The translations under genes were made by a program, and so were the position numbers. DNA of 43,956 nt from CAZJCK01 sp964544635. GTDB taxonomy: Bacteria; Zixibacteria; MSB-5A5; GN15; FEB-12. Each line of letters opens with the position of its first letter. The first letter of the stretch is position 1. The notes under the pieces were generated by a model. It did no database searches. It saw nothing but the letters and a program-made list of their open reading frames with translations, and was not told the origin of the DNA. Where the stretch lies: positions 1 through 43,956 of the forward strand of contig CAZJCK010000027.1 in the NCBI GenBank assembly GCA_964544635.1, written 5' to 3'. Positions 23,870 through 32,548 of this stretch are shown here, piece by piece.

Positions 23870-23886
23870 TTGGCAACCGGCTTGCT
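23870..23886 (+). promoter_or_regulatory. sigma54 (RpoN) promoter of the pseudo-aminotransferase/glycosyltransferase genes
   Basis: TTGGCAACCGGCTTGCT has GG (23872-23873), exactly 10 nt, then GC (23884-23885), very close to TTGGCAC-N5-TTGCW. It is the second such element in this locus and lies 110 bp before the gene at 23995. Confidence 0.68.
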
Positions 23887-23968
23887 TTTCACTCTGGTGA
23901 CAATTGGAGCGATAAGTTCCCATACCGGTTAACCTCACCATGAGACCGGGATTTGGAGAGTGACGCAC

Positions 23969-23998
23969 ATGAATGAAGCTGAAAGGCATACACGATGA
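23969..23998 (+). CDS. possible 9-residue leader peptide overlapping the next start
   Basis: ATG at 23969 with GGAGAG upstream opens a frame MNEAERHTR that stops at TGA 23996-23998, overlapping the ATG of the next gene (23995) as ATGA. It could couple translation of the following gene, whose own ribosome site is weak (AAAGG). Too short to judge by similarity. Confidence 0.3.
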   Translation: MNEAERHTR

Positions 23999-25056
23999 TT
24001 ACGTTCCCCACGGCCACGGTCTACGAGTCGGACAGCATATCGGAAATGGTCGCTCAGCGCATCAACGCGCCGCTCGATACGATCATTCCGTTTGCCGATC
24101 TCACCTCATTTCTCAGCGAAGTTTTCAGGGTCTGGGACAGCCCGGACATTCGAGTTGTTGGCGCCGGCCACGTTACCCCCGAGATTGAGCTGGCCGCCGA
24201 CCGGGCGAGGATCGAGTTGTGGGAGGAAATCGGGCAGTCCCCGTTTTATCCCGACATCCCGGCCGTACTCGAACAGGTCAAGCCGACCGACATCGTCTAC
24301 CTGGCCAATCCCAACCGGGTGACCGGCGCCTCCTATTCGCTGCGTGAGCTGGGAGAGCTGCTGGCGGCGGTGCCGCGCGGTTTGCTGGTTGTGGACGAGC
24401 ACTACTTTGAGTTTCACGGTGTGTCGGCGCGGCCGCTCCTCGAACAGCACCACAACCTGGTCTTGCTGCGTTCGTTTGCGGCCGCCTTCGGAATCTATTC
24501 CTCGGATGCCGGTTACATAATGGCCGGCAGCAAGACGACGCGGCGGATCCGCGCCGAGTTGGGCGACATCTCGATCTCGCGCACCAACCAGAAAATCATC
24601 CGGGCCACCCTGACCAACGAACAGGCCCTGTCCAATCGTTTGAGCGAGGTGCACGAGGAATCGCTGTCGGTGGCCAAGCAGTTGTCCAAGCTCGGCGCGC
24701 AGTGCCGTATCACCGCCACCGACTTCATTCTGCTGCGTGTCAACGATACCACCAAAGTTGGTAATTTCCTGGCTCAGCATAAAACGCCGATCGAGACGCT
24801 CGACGGTTATCCGGGCATGGATCATTATATGCGCTACCGTATTCAGTCGCCGCTGTCGAACGAACGAATGCTCCTGGCCTTCGCCAAAATGCCGGCCGAG
24901 TACTTCGTGATGAAGACGATGGATCGGCGGATGGTGCGATTGCCGCGACCGGTGGAGAAGTCGACCGAAACGGCCGACATTGTCACTAATGAACGGGGTC
25001 TCGACCGCATTATCGAGAGCCTGACTGGAAAAACAACCGATCAGCCCACCGATTAA
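23995..25056 (+). CDS. HisC-like aminotransferase-fold protein lacking the PLP lysine
   Basis: 353 residues. The fold I aminotransferase pattern of the HisC/CobC branch is clear: ADRARIELWEEIG, then YLANPNRVTGASYSLRELGELL (family NPNNPTG), LLVVDEHYFEF (134-140, family VDEAYxEF), LVLLRSFAAAFGIYSSDAGY (family LRTLSKAFGLAGLRxGY) and a C-terminal YMRYRIQSP (family RVSIG). The Schiff-base lysine of the SKAFG motif is Ala163 here, so normal PLP catalysis is not expected. It lies between a Wza-like gene and a glycosylphosphotransferase, behind a sigma54 promoter. It may be a structural or regulatory member of the polysaccharide machinery, or a degenerate enzyme whose frame is still intact. The frame has no stop or shift, so it is probably maintained by selection. 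Confidence 0.8.
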   Translation: MITFPTATVYESDSISEMVAQRINAPLDTIIPFADLTSFLSEVFRVWDSPDIRVVGAGHVTPEIELAADRARIELWEEIGQSPFYPDIPAVLEQVKPTDIVYLANPNRVTGASYSLRELGELLAAVPRGLLVVDEHYFEFHGVSARPLLEQHHNLVLLRSFAAAFGIYSSDAGYIMAGSKTTRRIRAELGDISISRTNQKIIRATLTNEQALSNRLSEVHEESLSVAKQLSKLGAQCRITATDFILLRVNDTTKVGNFLAQHKTPIETLDGYPGMDHYMRYRIQSPLSNERMLLAFAKMPAEYFVMKTMDRRMVRLPRPVEKSTETADIVTNERGLDRIIESLTGKTTDQPTD

Positions 25057-25152
25057 AGGAATCGGTCCCCCGGTCGATACATGGGCAACAGGTGATTGCA
25101 CGACGCAACCACCGGGGCTTATCCGTATTGACTGAAGAGGGAAAAGGGGATC

Positions 25153-26631
25153 ATGGAATCTGTCGCCACACGGACTGTGGATGCTCAACAGGAACGGTTT
25201 GCAGCTACTGAAGGCAATCCGGCCGAAGCATCGCTAACACAACCAGCCAAAAACATCGCCGTACTGTTGTTCGGTGAACCGGGACGCCTGTTTGTCTGGA
25301 CGCTCGGTTTGTCGCTGCTGGTCACGACGACTTCACTTTCAGTCACAGCCGCCATTGCGTTCGTTGTCGCTGCCGCCGTCGGGCGTCTGTTCATAACCCT
25401 GGTCGAGTCACGCCCGATGTATCTCAATCGCTACGATGTCCGGCGAACCAGCAACGATGTTGTCAAGCGGGAAGCGTTCTTTTCGGTCATGCTCATCGCG
25501 GCGGTGTATCTGCCGGCGCTCCCGGTCTCGCGCGAATCAGTGGCGCTGTTTATTATCGGTAACCTGGTTGCCCAATTGCTGCTGCTGGGCACGGCGCGTA
25601 TCGGCCTGCAGATCCTGTGCACGCAGGCAAAGGAAAACTCCGATGCGACCCAGCAGGTGATCATCATCGGCACCGGCAAACGCGCCCGCGACTGTGCCGA
25701 CCATATCATCGACCACCCGGAACTGCAGAGTTCAGTCGTCGGCTTCCTTGATTTCAATCGTTCCAATTTATGGCGCTACCGGGACATTGCCCTGAAGGGC
25801 CATCCCGACCAGTTGCGCGATATCATTGCCGCCAACCAGGTCGACCTCATCCTCATCGCCGTCGGCCCCGAAGATACGACCGGATTGCGGTCGGTGATGG
25901 CAACCGCCGAGAAAATGGGAATACCGGTGGCATTTCTCCCCGACATGTTCCGGTTCGGTGACCGCCCGGTCAAAACCGAATGGTTCGGCAATCAGCCGGC
26001 GATCGTATATCAGCAGGTTTCGGATGACCGGCTGCGCCTGTTTGCCAAGTGGATCATCGACAAGTTTGGTGCAATTGTCGGGATCATCCTGACGGCGCCG
26101 CTGATAATTGGTGTTGCCATCGCCATTAAGTGCGACAGTCGCGGCCCGATACTGTTCAAGCAACGCCGCACCGGACGGAACGGCAAACCGTTCGACCTCT
26201 ACAAATTCCGCACCATGTGCTGCGACGCCGAGCACATGAAACGTGCCCTGGCCAAACAGAATGAGATGTCGGGACCGGTCTTCAAGATCACCGACGACCC
26301 GCGGGTCACCCGTATCGGACGCATCCTGCGAAAGTACTCGATCGACGAAGTGCCGCAGTTCTTCAACGTCCTGAAGGGCGACATGTCGCTGGTCGGCCCG
26401 CGCCCGCCGCTTCCCTGCGAAGTGCTCCAATACAAGTCATGGCAGCATCGACGGCTGTCGGTCCAGCCGGGAATCACCTGCTCCTGGCAGGTAAGCGGCC
26501 GCAACAATATCGACTTCGAGGACTGGATGCGCCTCGACCTGGACTATATCGATTCCTGGTCGCTCAAAAAAGACGCCTCGCTGTTGGTCCGGACCATACC
26601 GGCTGTGCTCAAGTGCGACGGCGCCAGTTGA
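25153..26631 (+). CDS. exopolysaccharide polyprenyl glycosylphosphotransferase (WbaP/WcaJ-type)
   Basis: 492 residues; ATG with AAGGGG upstream. About four N-terminal membrane helices (residues about 40-160), a Rossmann-like CoA-binding-3 domain (VIIIGTGKRARDCADHIID near 173), then a membrane segment (FGAIVGIILTAPLIIGVAIAI) and the bacterial sugar transferase domain: GPILFKQRRTGRNGKPFDLY, KFRTM, SIDEVPQFFNVLKGDMSLVGPRP, and PGITCSWQVSGRN. This is the phosphoglycosyl transferase that places the first sugar phosphate on undecaprenyl phosphate at the inner membrane, starting repeat-unit assembly. All key Asp-Glu residues of the DE motif (IDE) are present. Probably in one transcript with the gene before it (96 bp gap). 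Confidence 0.95.
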   Translation: MESVATRTVDAQQERFAATEGNPAEASLTQPAKNIAVLLFGEPGRLFVWTLGLSLLVTTTSLSVTAAIAFVVAAAVGRLFITLVESRPMYLNRYDVRRTSNDVVKREAFFSVMLIAAVYLPALPVSRESVALFIIGNLVAQLLLLGTARIGLQILCTQAKENSDATQQVIIIGTGKRARDCADHIIDHPELQSSVVGFLDFNRSNLWRYRDIALKGHPDQLRDIIAANQVDLILIAVGPEDTTGLRSVMATAEKMGIPVAFLPDMFRFGDRPVKTEWFGNQPAIVYQQVSDDRLRLFAKWIIDKFGAIVGIILTAPLIIGVAIAIKCDSRGPILFKQRRTGRNGKPFDLYKFRTMCCDAEHMKRALAKQNEMSGPVFKITDDPRVTRIGRILRKYSIDEVPQFFNVLKGDMSLVGPRPPLPCEVLQYKSWQHRRLSVQPGITCSWQVSGRNNIDFEDWMRLDLDYIDSWSLKKDASLLVRTIPAVLKCDGAS

Positions 26632-26693
26632 CGAGCCGTTGAAATCGGTCGGCCGTCATGACGGCGGCCGCGACAACACATAGGATTTGTGTG

Positions 26694-28148
26694 ATGAAAC
26701 GAATAGCCCCCATCTGCACGGCGCTGGTACTGCTCAGCGTTGTTTCGACAACCGCCGAACCTCTCCCCCTCGGTATCCCGGAATACGATTTGGTGTACGA
26801 CCGCCTCGAACGTCAGTGGGCGATGTCAGCCGACAAAGCCGACTTCCAGCTTGGACCATACCGATTGGATCACATCCAGCCCGACAGCACGCCGTATCGA
26901 TGGCTCACCAGTCATACCGACGAATCGATCTGGCTCTTTGGTATCGGTAATTCAAGCCTGGCTGCCCGCAAACAGGCGGCAACCGTCGGCCTCGAGTCGC
27001 TGCGCGGCGGCGTAGCGCTGCAACCACGGCCGTGGCTGTCGATCTACGGTCACTTTGCCCTCGACGAAGCGCTGGCCAGGGATTCAACCTATACCGGTCA
27101 CACCTGGCGCGGTTTGGCCGGAGATGTCGAGCAGATGTTCGCCGGCGTGAAGACGGGTGGTTTCGATGGCCTGTTCGGACGGTTCAGCACGTTTTGGGGG
27201 GAACGTCGCTCCCCGCTGCTGGCGCCGGGGCAGGCACTCGACGGTCTGTCGGTCGGTTATCGCTACGGCCGGCTCAAACTGACCTACCTGATAACGCGGC
27301 TCGACGGCCTGTCGCCGGAACGCGACAGTGTGAGTGAATTCGAAAACCGGTTTCTGGCGGGGCACCGTCTGGATATCCATGCCGCCGACTGGCTGCAGAT
27401 CGGCCTGTTCGAGACCGTCATCTTCGGCGGACCGGGGCGAACAGTCGAGTTGACCTATCTCAACCCGCTGTTGTTCTTCCATGCCTGGCAGCTCAACGAA
27501 GGGACCGACGACAACACCATCCTGGGAGGCGACGTCAGCCTGCACCCGACCAATAACGTCCGCCTCTACAGCCAGGTGGTGGTGGATGATTTCCAGGTCG
27601 ACGACGACAAGCAGTCGGACCAGGAGCCGAACCAGATCGCGTGGCTGGCCGGCGGTTACGTTGCCGACGTACTTCCCGATCTCGACTTCCGCCTTGAATA
27701 CAGTCGCGTAAACAACTGGACCTTCAACCAGCCGCTGGAGCGCAACCGCTACCTGCTCAACGGTAAGCCGTTGGGGGCGGCGTCCGGCAATGATTATGAT
27801 CAGCTGACGTTGAAAGGTATCTGGTGGCCGACCGCCACATCGCAACTGTTCGCCGAGGCCGATTTGCTGCGGCGCGGCGAGGGGCGGATCGATGCCGACT
27901 GGAGCGCACCGTGGCTCGACACCGACGGTGACTACAGCGAGTCGTTTCCGTCGGGGACCGTCGAACGCACTCAGCGCTTTACGATCGGCGGCAAGGGTTT
28001 GGTCTGGTCGCACCTGTATGTCGATATCAGTGGCGGTATCGAGCTGATTCAGAACACCGGGCATGTCGACGGTGACGACCGCGACCTGCCGTTTGTTAAC
28101 CTCCGCTTTTCACTGCTGGGCGGTCGCTCAGTGCGCGTCGCCGAATAG
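26694..28148 (+). CDS. capsule assembly Wzi-like outer-membrane protein
   Basis: 484 residues from the ATG at 26694 (AGGA upstream; the earlier in-frame ATG at 26658 lacks one). Signal peptide APICTALVLLSVVSTTAEP. The sequence alternates short beta strands and aromatic turns and has the features of the capsule assembly Wzi family: a central FWGERRSPLLAPGQALDGLSVGYRYG block, LTYLNPLLFFHAWQLNEGTDDNT and many GYxxG/W-rich strands, ending in FVNLRFSLLGG. Wzi proteins are 18-strand barrels that bind exported polysaccharide at the cell surface. It follows the glycosylphosphotransferase by 62 bp and is the last gene of the cluster. No Wzc, Wzx or Wzy is in the window. Confidence 0.82.
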   Translation: MKRIAPICTALVLLSVVSTTAEPLPLGIPEYDLVYDRLERQWAMSADKADFQLGPYRLDHIQPDSTPYRWLTSHTDESIWLFGIGNSSLAARKQAATVGLESLRGGVALQPRPWLSIYGHFALDEALARDSTYTGHTWRGLAGDVEQMFAGVKTGGFDGLFGRFSTFWGERRSPLLAPGQALDGLSVGYRYGRLKLTYLITRLDGLSPERDSVSEFENRFLAGHRLDIHAADWLQIGLFETVIFGGPGRTVELTYLNPLLFFHAWQLNEGTDDNTILGGDVSLHPTNNVRLYSQVVVDDFQVDDDKQSDQEPNQIAWLAGGYVADVLPDLDFRLEYSRVNNWTFNQPLERNRYLLNGKPLGAASGNDYDQLTLKGIWWPTATSQLFAEADLLRRGEGRIDADWSAPWLDTDGDYSESFPSGTVERTQRFTIGGKGLVWSHLYVDISGGIELIQNTGHVDGDDRDLPFVNLRFSLLGGRSVRVAE

Positions 28149-28326
28149 TTTTTCAACAGGGGCGTTCGAACAATCAATCCCTCTTGCTGTTGTAATGGTA
28201 CGACAGCAATGTCTTCGATACAGGTTACCGAAAATCCGAGCCATGCCGCATCGCGCCGCCATTCGTTTTCTTTGCGGATGAGCCCTTTTGCCGGCGCCAT
28301 GGCTGAACATAGAAGGGGAAGACGCC

Positions 28327-30387
28327 ATGACTGCCCAACCAGGCGGCAAAGCAGAACATACCAACAAACTTGCCGACGAACTGTCACCATACCTGCAGCA
28401 GCACGCCCACAACCCGGTTGACTGGTATCCGTGGTCGGATGAAGCGCTGAAGCGGGCGAAGGACGAGGACAAGCCGATCTTCCTGTCGATCGGGTACGCC
28501 TCGTGTCACTGGTGCCACGTAATGGAGCGGGAGTCGTTCGTAGATGGCGATATAGCCCGCATTCTCAATGAAAATTTCGTAAACATAAAGGTCGACCGCG
28601 AACAGCGTCCTGATCTTGACCAGATCTACATGTCGTTCACCACCGCCCTGACCGGACAGGGCGGCTGGCCGATGTCGGTCTTTCTCACCCCTGATCTCAA
28701 GCCGTTCTTCGCCGGTACCTACTTCCCGCCCGAAGACAATTTCGGACGTCCCGGTTTCCGCAAGGTGATCACCGAAATTTCGAAGGCGTACGAGGAGCAG
28801 AAAGAACAGATCCTCGAGTCGTCGGACGACATCTTCCGGCAGGTAAATGCCCGCCTGAGTCAAACCCTGCCCGACGCCGTGTTGAACCAGCAGATGGTGA
28901 TCAACTCGGCCCGTTCGATGATGCAGAACTTCGACAACACTTACGGTGGCCTCGGGCAGGCGCCCAAGTTTCCGCACCCGGTCGAACTGTCGCTCTTCCT
29001 GCGCGTGTTCAAGCGGAGTGGTGAGCTGGACTATCGTAACGCTGCCGAGCAATCGCTGAGTGCGATGGCACGAGGCGGTATTTTCGACCAGGTCGGCGGC
29101 GGCTTTGCCCGCTATTCCACCGACGCCCGCTGGCTGGTGCCGCACTTTGAAAAGATGCTCTACGACAACAGCCTCCTGGTGCCGGTCTATGTCGAAGCCT
29201 TCCAGATGACCAACAACGAATTGTACCGCACCATCGCCGTGCGCACCCTCGACTTCATGCTTCGCGAAATGCGCGACAACAAGGGCGGCTTCTACAGCGC
29301 CCTCGATGCCGACAGTGAAGGCAAAGAAGGTGAGTTCTATGTCTGGAAGAAGGCCGAGATCGAACAGGTGCTTGGCGCCGCCGCCCAGCCGTTCATGGAT
29401 TACTTCAATGTCACCGACGCCGGCAACTTCGAGGGAAAAAACATCCTGCACATTACCCCCGAGTCGGACCGTGTCCGCGCCGACGCCGAAATGGCCGACT
29501 TCGATCAGTACCTCGAAACATCGTTGAAGGCGCTGCTCAAGGCACGAGAGAAACGTCAGCGCCCGCAGACCGACGACAAGGTGGTGACCAGTTGGAACGG
29601 CCTGGCGCTGAGCGCCTTCTGCCGCGGTTACCAGGTTACCCGCGACGAACGCTACCTGAAAGCGGCAATCGACAATGCCGAGTTTGTATCGAACGAACTG
29701 TTCAAGGACGGCCGCCTGATACATTCCTGGCGCCATGGAAAAACTTCGGCAGGTGAATTTCTCGAAGACTATGCTTACTACACCCGCGGTGTGATCGACC
29801 TGTACCAGACCGATGCCTCGGATAATAACCAGCGCTGGCTGACGATGGCGACCCGGCTGGCCGAACGGGCGATCGAACTGTTCCTCGACGACACCGGCAA
29901 TTTCTACCTGCGGCCCGACGGTGAGGCGGATCTGATCATGCGCCCGAAGGAGGATACCGACGGCGCCCTGCCTGCTCCCGGCTCGATCATGATGGCGTCG
30001 CTGTTCAAACTGCACCGTCTGACCGGCCGCGACGTATTCAACGATGCCGCGAGCAAGGCGATTCGTGCGGTGTCCGGTTTGCTCGAGAGACTCCCCGGCG
30101 GCATGACCTCGGCGGCGCTGGCGCTCGACTATTATGTGTCGAACAAGCTGGAGATTGTCGTGGTCGGCAACGGTGAGGTGCGCGAGGAGATGCTCGCGGA
30201 GATTCACAGCCGCTACCTGCCGAACGGCGTGGTGGCGATCGGCACCGGTGAGTCCGACGACAGCCCGCTGTTCGAGGGGCGCGATGCCGAGGACGGCAAG
30301 GCGACGGTGTACGTGTGCATCAACTCCGCCTGCCGTTTACCGGTGACGACCCCCGAAGCGTTGCAGGAGCAGCTCGACGGGCTGTGA
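28327..30387 (+). CDS. thioredoxin-domain / DUF255 protein (YyaL/spermatogenesis-associated protein 20 family)
   Basis: 686 residues from the ATG at 28327 (AGGGGAA upstream; an earlier ATG at 28288 is 13 codons upstream). The N-terminal thioredoxin-like domain begins NKLADELSPYLQQHAHNPVDWYPW and contains SIGYASCHWCHVMERESF with Cys60-x2-Cys63, then NFVNIKVDREQRPDLD and GQGGWPMSVFLTPD. The remaining ~500 residues form an alpha/alpha toroid like N-acylglucosamine 2-epimerases, with FDQVGGGFARYSTDARWLVPHFEKMLYDN and VVTSWNGLALSAF. It is cytoplasmic and widespread. The biochemical role is not settled; a link to redox or sugar metabolism is only suggested by the folds. A single gene with its own leader. 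Confidence 0.95.
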   Translation: MTAQPGGKAEHTNKLADELSPYLQQHAHNPVDWYPWSDEALKRAKDEDKPIFLSIGYASCHWCHVMERESFVDGDIARILNENFVNIKVDREQRPDLDQIYMSFTTALTGQGGWPMSVFLTPDLKPFFAGTYFPPEDNFGRPGFRKVITEISKAYEEQKEQILESSDDIFRQVNARLSQTLPDAVLNQQMVINSARSMMQNFDNTYGGLGQAPKFPHPVELSLFLRVFKRSGELDYRNAAEQSLSAMARGGIFDQVGGGFARYSTDARWLVPHFEKMLYDNSLLVPVYVEAFQMTNNELYRTIAVRTLDFMLREMRDNKGGFYSALDADSEGKEGEFYVWKKAEIEQVLGAAAQPFMDYFNVTDAGNFEGKNILHITPESDRVRADAEMADFDQYLETSLKALLKAREKRQRPQTDDKVVTSWNGLALSAFCRGYQVTRDERYLKAAIDNAEFVSNELFKDGRLIHSWRHGKTSAGEFLEDYAYYTRGVIDLYQTDASDNNQRWLTMATRLAERAIELFLDDTGNFYLRPDGEADLIMRPKEDTDGALPAPGSIMMASLFKLHRLTGRDVFNDAASKAIRAVSGLLERLPGGMTSAALALDYYVSNKLEIVVVGNGEVREEMLAEIHSRYLPNGVVAIGTGESDDSPLFEGRDAEDGKATVYVCINSACRLPVTTPEALQEQLDGL

Positions 30388-30435
30388 TTTAGAAGCCGGT
30401 AGAATGGCGGGGTGGAAGCACCTCAACGAGGCGCT

Positions 30436-30879
30436 TTACGATTTGTCGGAGTCGCGTTTCGACCAGTAGACAATCTCACGCATCGGCAGGTAGCCGCAAT
30501 GACGGAAGCAGTTCATCGACGGTTCGTTGATCTCCTCGATCAGCGCGGCAATCACTATCGCCCCCTGCGCCTTCAGGAATTCCTCACAGGCATCGATGAC
30601 TTGTCGCGCCAGCCGCCGGCCACGATATGCCGGCGCTACTGCCACCCGGTTGATCCAGCCGCGGCGACCGTCGTAATTGGCGATACCGACTGCGATCAGT
30701 CGCATGTCGTCGTCGTGGATACCGAAGTACGCCACACCGTCGCGCTGCATCTCGGTTTCGATCATCTGGCGACCGTCACGGCCGTGCGGTTTGTACGGCA
30801 GGCCGGTGTCGATCCAGAGGTTGACGATATCGTCGTAATCGTCAATCGTCAGACGTACTACGGTCGCTGTCCGGTTCAT
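30436..30879 (-). CDS. GNAT family N-acetyltransferase
   Basis: 147 residues. ATG at 30877-30879 lies inside the end of the DUF116 gene (38-bp overlap), so translation is probably coupled; the ribosome site is weak. The GNAT fold shows in MRLIAVGIANYDGRRGWINRVAVAPAYRGRRLARQVIDACEEFL, whose VAPAYRGRRLA is the acetyl-CoA pyrophosphate loop (motif A), and in NEPSMNCFRHCGYL (motif B). Substrate unknown. Convergent with the DUF255 gene. Confidence 0.9.
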   Translation of the reverse strand: MNRTATVVRLTIDDYDDIVNLWIDTGLPYKPHGRDGRQMIETEMQRDGVAYFGIHDDDMRLIAVGIANYDGRRGWINRVAVAPAYRGRRLARQVIDACEEFLKAQGAIVIAALIEEINEPSMNCFRHCGYLPMREIVYWSKRDSDKS

Positions 30880-31543
30880 ACTTTTCTTTCAGGATTGAAT
30901 CGAGCCAATCGAGGCTGAGCCGCGAGGCAAACCCTTCGTCGTTCCAGTGTTCGCAGCCGGTGCAGGCGAGGGGCACGCCGCGGGCGGGGATACCGAGTTC
31001 GGCGGCAGTACGCATGCCGCGGGCCAGCATCATCAGGCAGGCGATGCCGATCACCCCCAACTCACCGTCGGCGTTGCCGGCGTAGTGCTCGAGCTGCTCC
31101 TCCAGCTTGCGTTTGGAGAACACAACCGGGATATCATACTTCGCCGCGATCTCATGTATCTCGTTGGCGCTGCACGAGGGCAGGCACTGGCGGCAGAGGT
31201 CGCCGTACTCGGAATCGATCTTCTGGCAATCAACCTCATGGATCGACAAACAGTCGGGCAGCACGATGAGGGTGCGGGCAGCCTTGTTGAATTGTTCGGT
31301 GTTGACGCGGTCGTAGATAGCGAACGCCACCGCTTCGAGCAGGTAGATCGGTTCAGGGGTGAGGCGCAGGATATGGGCGTCGCGGTCGGGATCTTCCTGC
31401 TGCGCGTTGTGGACGAACTCGCCGATGCGCTGAAAGTCGGCCGAAAATTCGGTCAGGCCGCCGGCAAGGAACGAATCAACGAAGCGGTTGAGCCGTCCGC
31501 GGAAGTCGTCGGTCAGGTTGTATGTCGGTCCGGGGCAGTCCAT
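30842..31543 (-). CDS. DUF116 family protein
   Basis: 233 residues from the ATG at 31541-31543, placed 6 nt after a perfect -10 box, so the mRNA is likely leaderless; the open frame extends to 31588 but over the promoter. It matches DUF116: LIVLPDCLSIHEVDCQK, GDLCRQCLPSCSANEI, KYDIPVVFSKRKLEEQLEHY, GVIGIACLMMLARGMRTAAELGIPARGVPLACTGCEHW. Seven or more Cys, several in CxxC pairs, suggest an iron-sulfur or zinc site. Function of the family is unknown; relatives often neighbour lipoate or formyltransferase genes, which are not seen here. The GNAT gene overlaps its end. Confidence 0.85.
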   Translation of the reverse strand: MDCPGPTYNLTDDFRGRLNRFVDSFLAGGLTEFSADFQRIGEFVHNAQQEDPDRDAHILRLTPEPIYLLEAVAFAIYDRVNTEQFNKAARTLIVLPDCLSIHEVDCQKIDSEYGDLCRQCLPSCSANEIHEIAAKYDIPVVFSKRKLEEQLEHYAGNADGELGVIGIACLMMLARGMRTAAELGIPARGVPLACTGCEHWNDEGFASRLSLDWLDSILKEKYEPDSDRSTSDD

Positions 31544-31549
31544 ACGCCC

Positions 31550-31573
31550 ATTATACCCCCGTAGCTGCGCAGA
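31550..31573 (-). promoter_or_regulatory. promoter of DUF116 gene, likely leaderless
   Basis: A perfect TATAAT (31555-31550, minus) ends 6 nt before the ATG at 31543. The -35 region is weak (TTCGGT-like, about 17 bp further). No convincing Shine-Dalgarno lies between. Confidence 0.6.
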
Positions 31574-31592
31574 CCGAAACGAATTCACGACA

Positions 31593-32081
31593 TCAGCTCA
31601 CGCGGGCAAGCGACAGCGAAGCCAGCGCCCAGCCCGGCATGAGATCGAGGGCGGTCTGGTAGTGCTGGCGGGCGCGGATCAGGTCGCCGTTTCGTTCCCG
31701 GGCTTCACCCAGCGCCAGGTAGATTCGTCCGCGCAGCCGACGTTCGGCCGCCGGGGCGACAGCCAGCGCCTCTTCCTGGGCACGGGCGGCTTCATCGTAC
31801 AGGCCCAGCTCTATCAGGATGAGGCCACGGTAATGGTGAATCTCCCAGTTGGTCGGATCGGCCCGACGTCCCAGATCCAACTCCACCAGGGCGGCCGGCG
31901 TCTCGCCTGACAGCCAGAGGGTAAAGGCGGAATCAAGGTGGGCGACGGCCGCCTGTTGGTCGGCTATGAGTATCGCCTGAGCCTGTCGTTCGGTAGGCTG
32001 GATGGTTGATTTGATTGTGGTGGTGCTGCCGCAGCCTGCGATCAGGGCCGGCAGAAGCAAGAAAGCAAGTATACGAGCCAC
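31593..32081 (-). CDS. TPR-repeat lipoprotein
   Basis: 162 residues. The start is GTG (32079-32081) with GGGGAG 8 nt upstream. Signal peptide with lipobox LIAGC, lipid Cys17. Residues about 45-160 form three TPR-like helix pairs (AHLDSAFTLWLSGETPAALVELDLG, WEIHHYRGLILIELGLYDEAARAQEEAL, GRIYLALGEARERNGDLIRARQHYQTAL). Probably a membrane-anchored scaffold in the periplasm. Partner unknown; it is divergent from the TM2 gene and stands alone. Confidence 0.85.
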   Translation of the reverse strand: MARILAFLLLPALIAGCGSTTTIKSTIQPTERQAQAILIADQQAAVAHLDSAFTLWLSGETPAALVELDLGRRADPTNWEIHHYRGLILIELGLYDEAARAQEEALAVAPAAERRLRGRIYLALGEARERNGDLIRARQHYQTALDLMPGWALASLSLARVS

Positions 32082-32236
32082 GTCGAATACTCCCCCGAAT
32101 ATTACGGTATATCCTTTTTCTGTCTATCGGCAGGCACCCGGCCTATCCACAGCAAGCGGTAAAAATCGTTGAATTTCAGCACATTACACCGGTATTATAG
32201 AGGTTTGAACGCATTCTTACGGAGGAAACAGCTGAC

Positions 32237-32548
32237 ATGAATTACATGCCCCCGCCGATCTTCAAGAACCCCGGCCTGGCGGCTGTTTTGTCGTTCTTTT
32301 ACATGGGTCTGGGCCAGATCTACAATGGCCAGATTGCCAAGGGAGTCGTCTTTTTGGTGATCTACTCGATATCCTGGATCCTGACAATCGTGGTCATTGG
32401 CCTGATCACCACGCCTGTATTGTGGATTTACGGCATGTACGACGCCTACCGCGCAGCCGAGCGCATCAATCAGGACATTGTGATGCGCCAGCGGATGAAT
32501 CAGCAACAGCCACCGCCGCCCGGAGGTCCCGATGCTGCTGGCGGTTGA
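32237..32548 (+). CDS. TM2-domain-like small membrane protein
   Basis: 103 residues; ATG with GGAGG upstream. Two membrane helices (LAAVLSFFYMGLGQIYNGQ and VVFLVIYSISWILTIVVIGLI) with the GLGQIYNGQxxKG hairpin of TM2/DUF5683-like proteins, and a Pro/Gly-rich cytoplasmic tail. Function not known for such proteins. Its last 17 bases overlap the start of coaX, whose ribosome site lies in its Pro-rich tail. Confidence 0.8.
   Translation: MNYMPPPIFKNPGLAAVLSFFYMGLGQIYNGQIAKGVVFLVIYSISWILTIVVIGLITTPVLWIYGMYDAYRAAERINQDIVMRQRMNQQQPPPPGGPDAAGG

Noticed and set aside
24106..25188. 360-codon minus-strand open frame
   Set aside because: Antisense to the HisC-like gene, which has clear fold motifs; no independent support.
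28384..30207. 607-codon open frame on the minus strand, antisense to the DUF255 gene
   Set aside because: No family resemblance, no ribosome site, and it mirrors the codon pattern of the clearly real plus-strand gene in a GC-rich genome.
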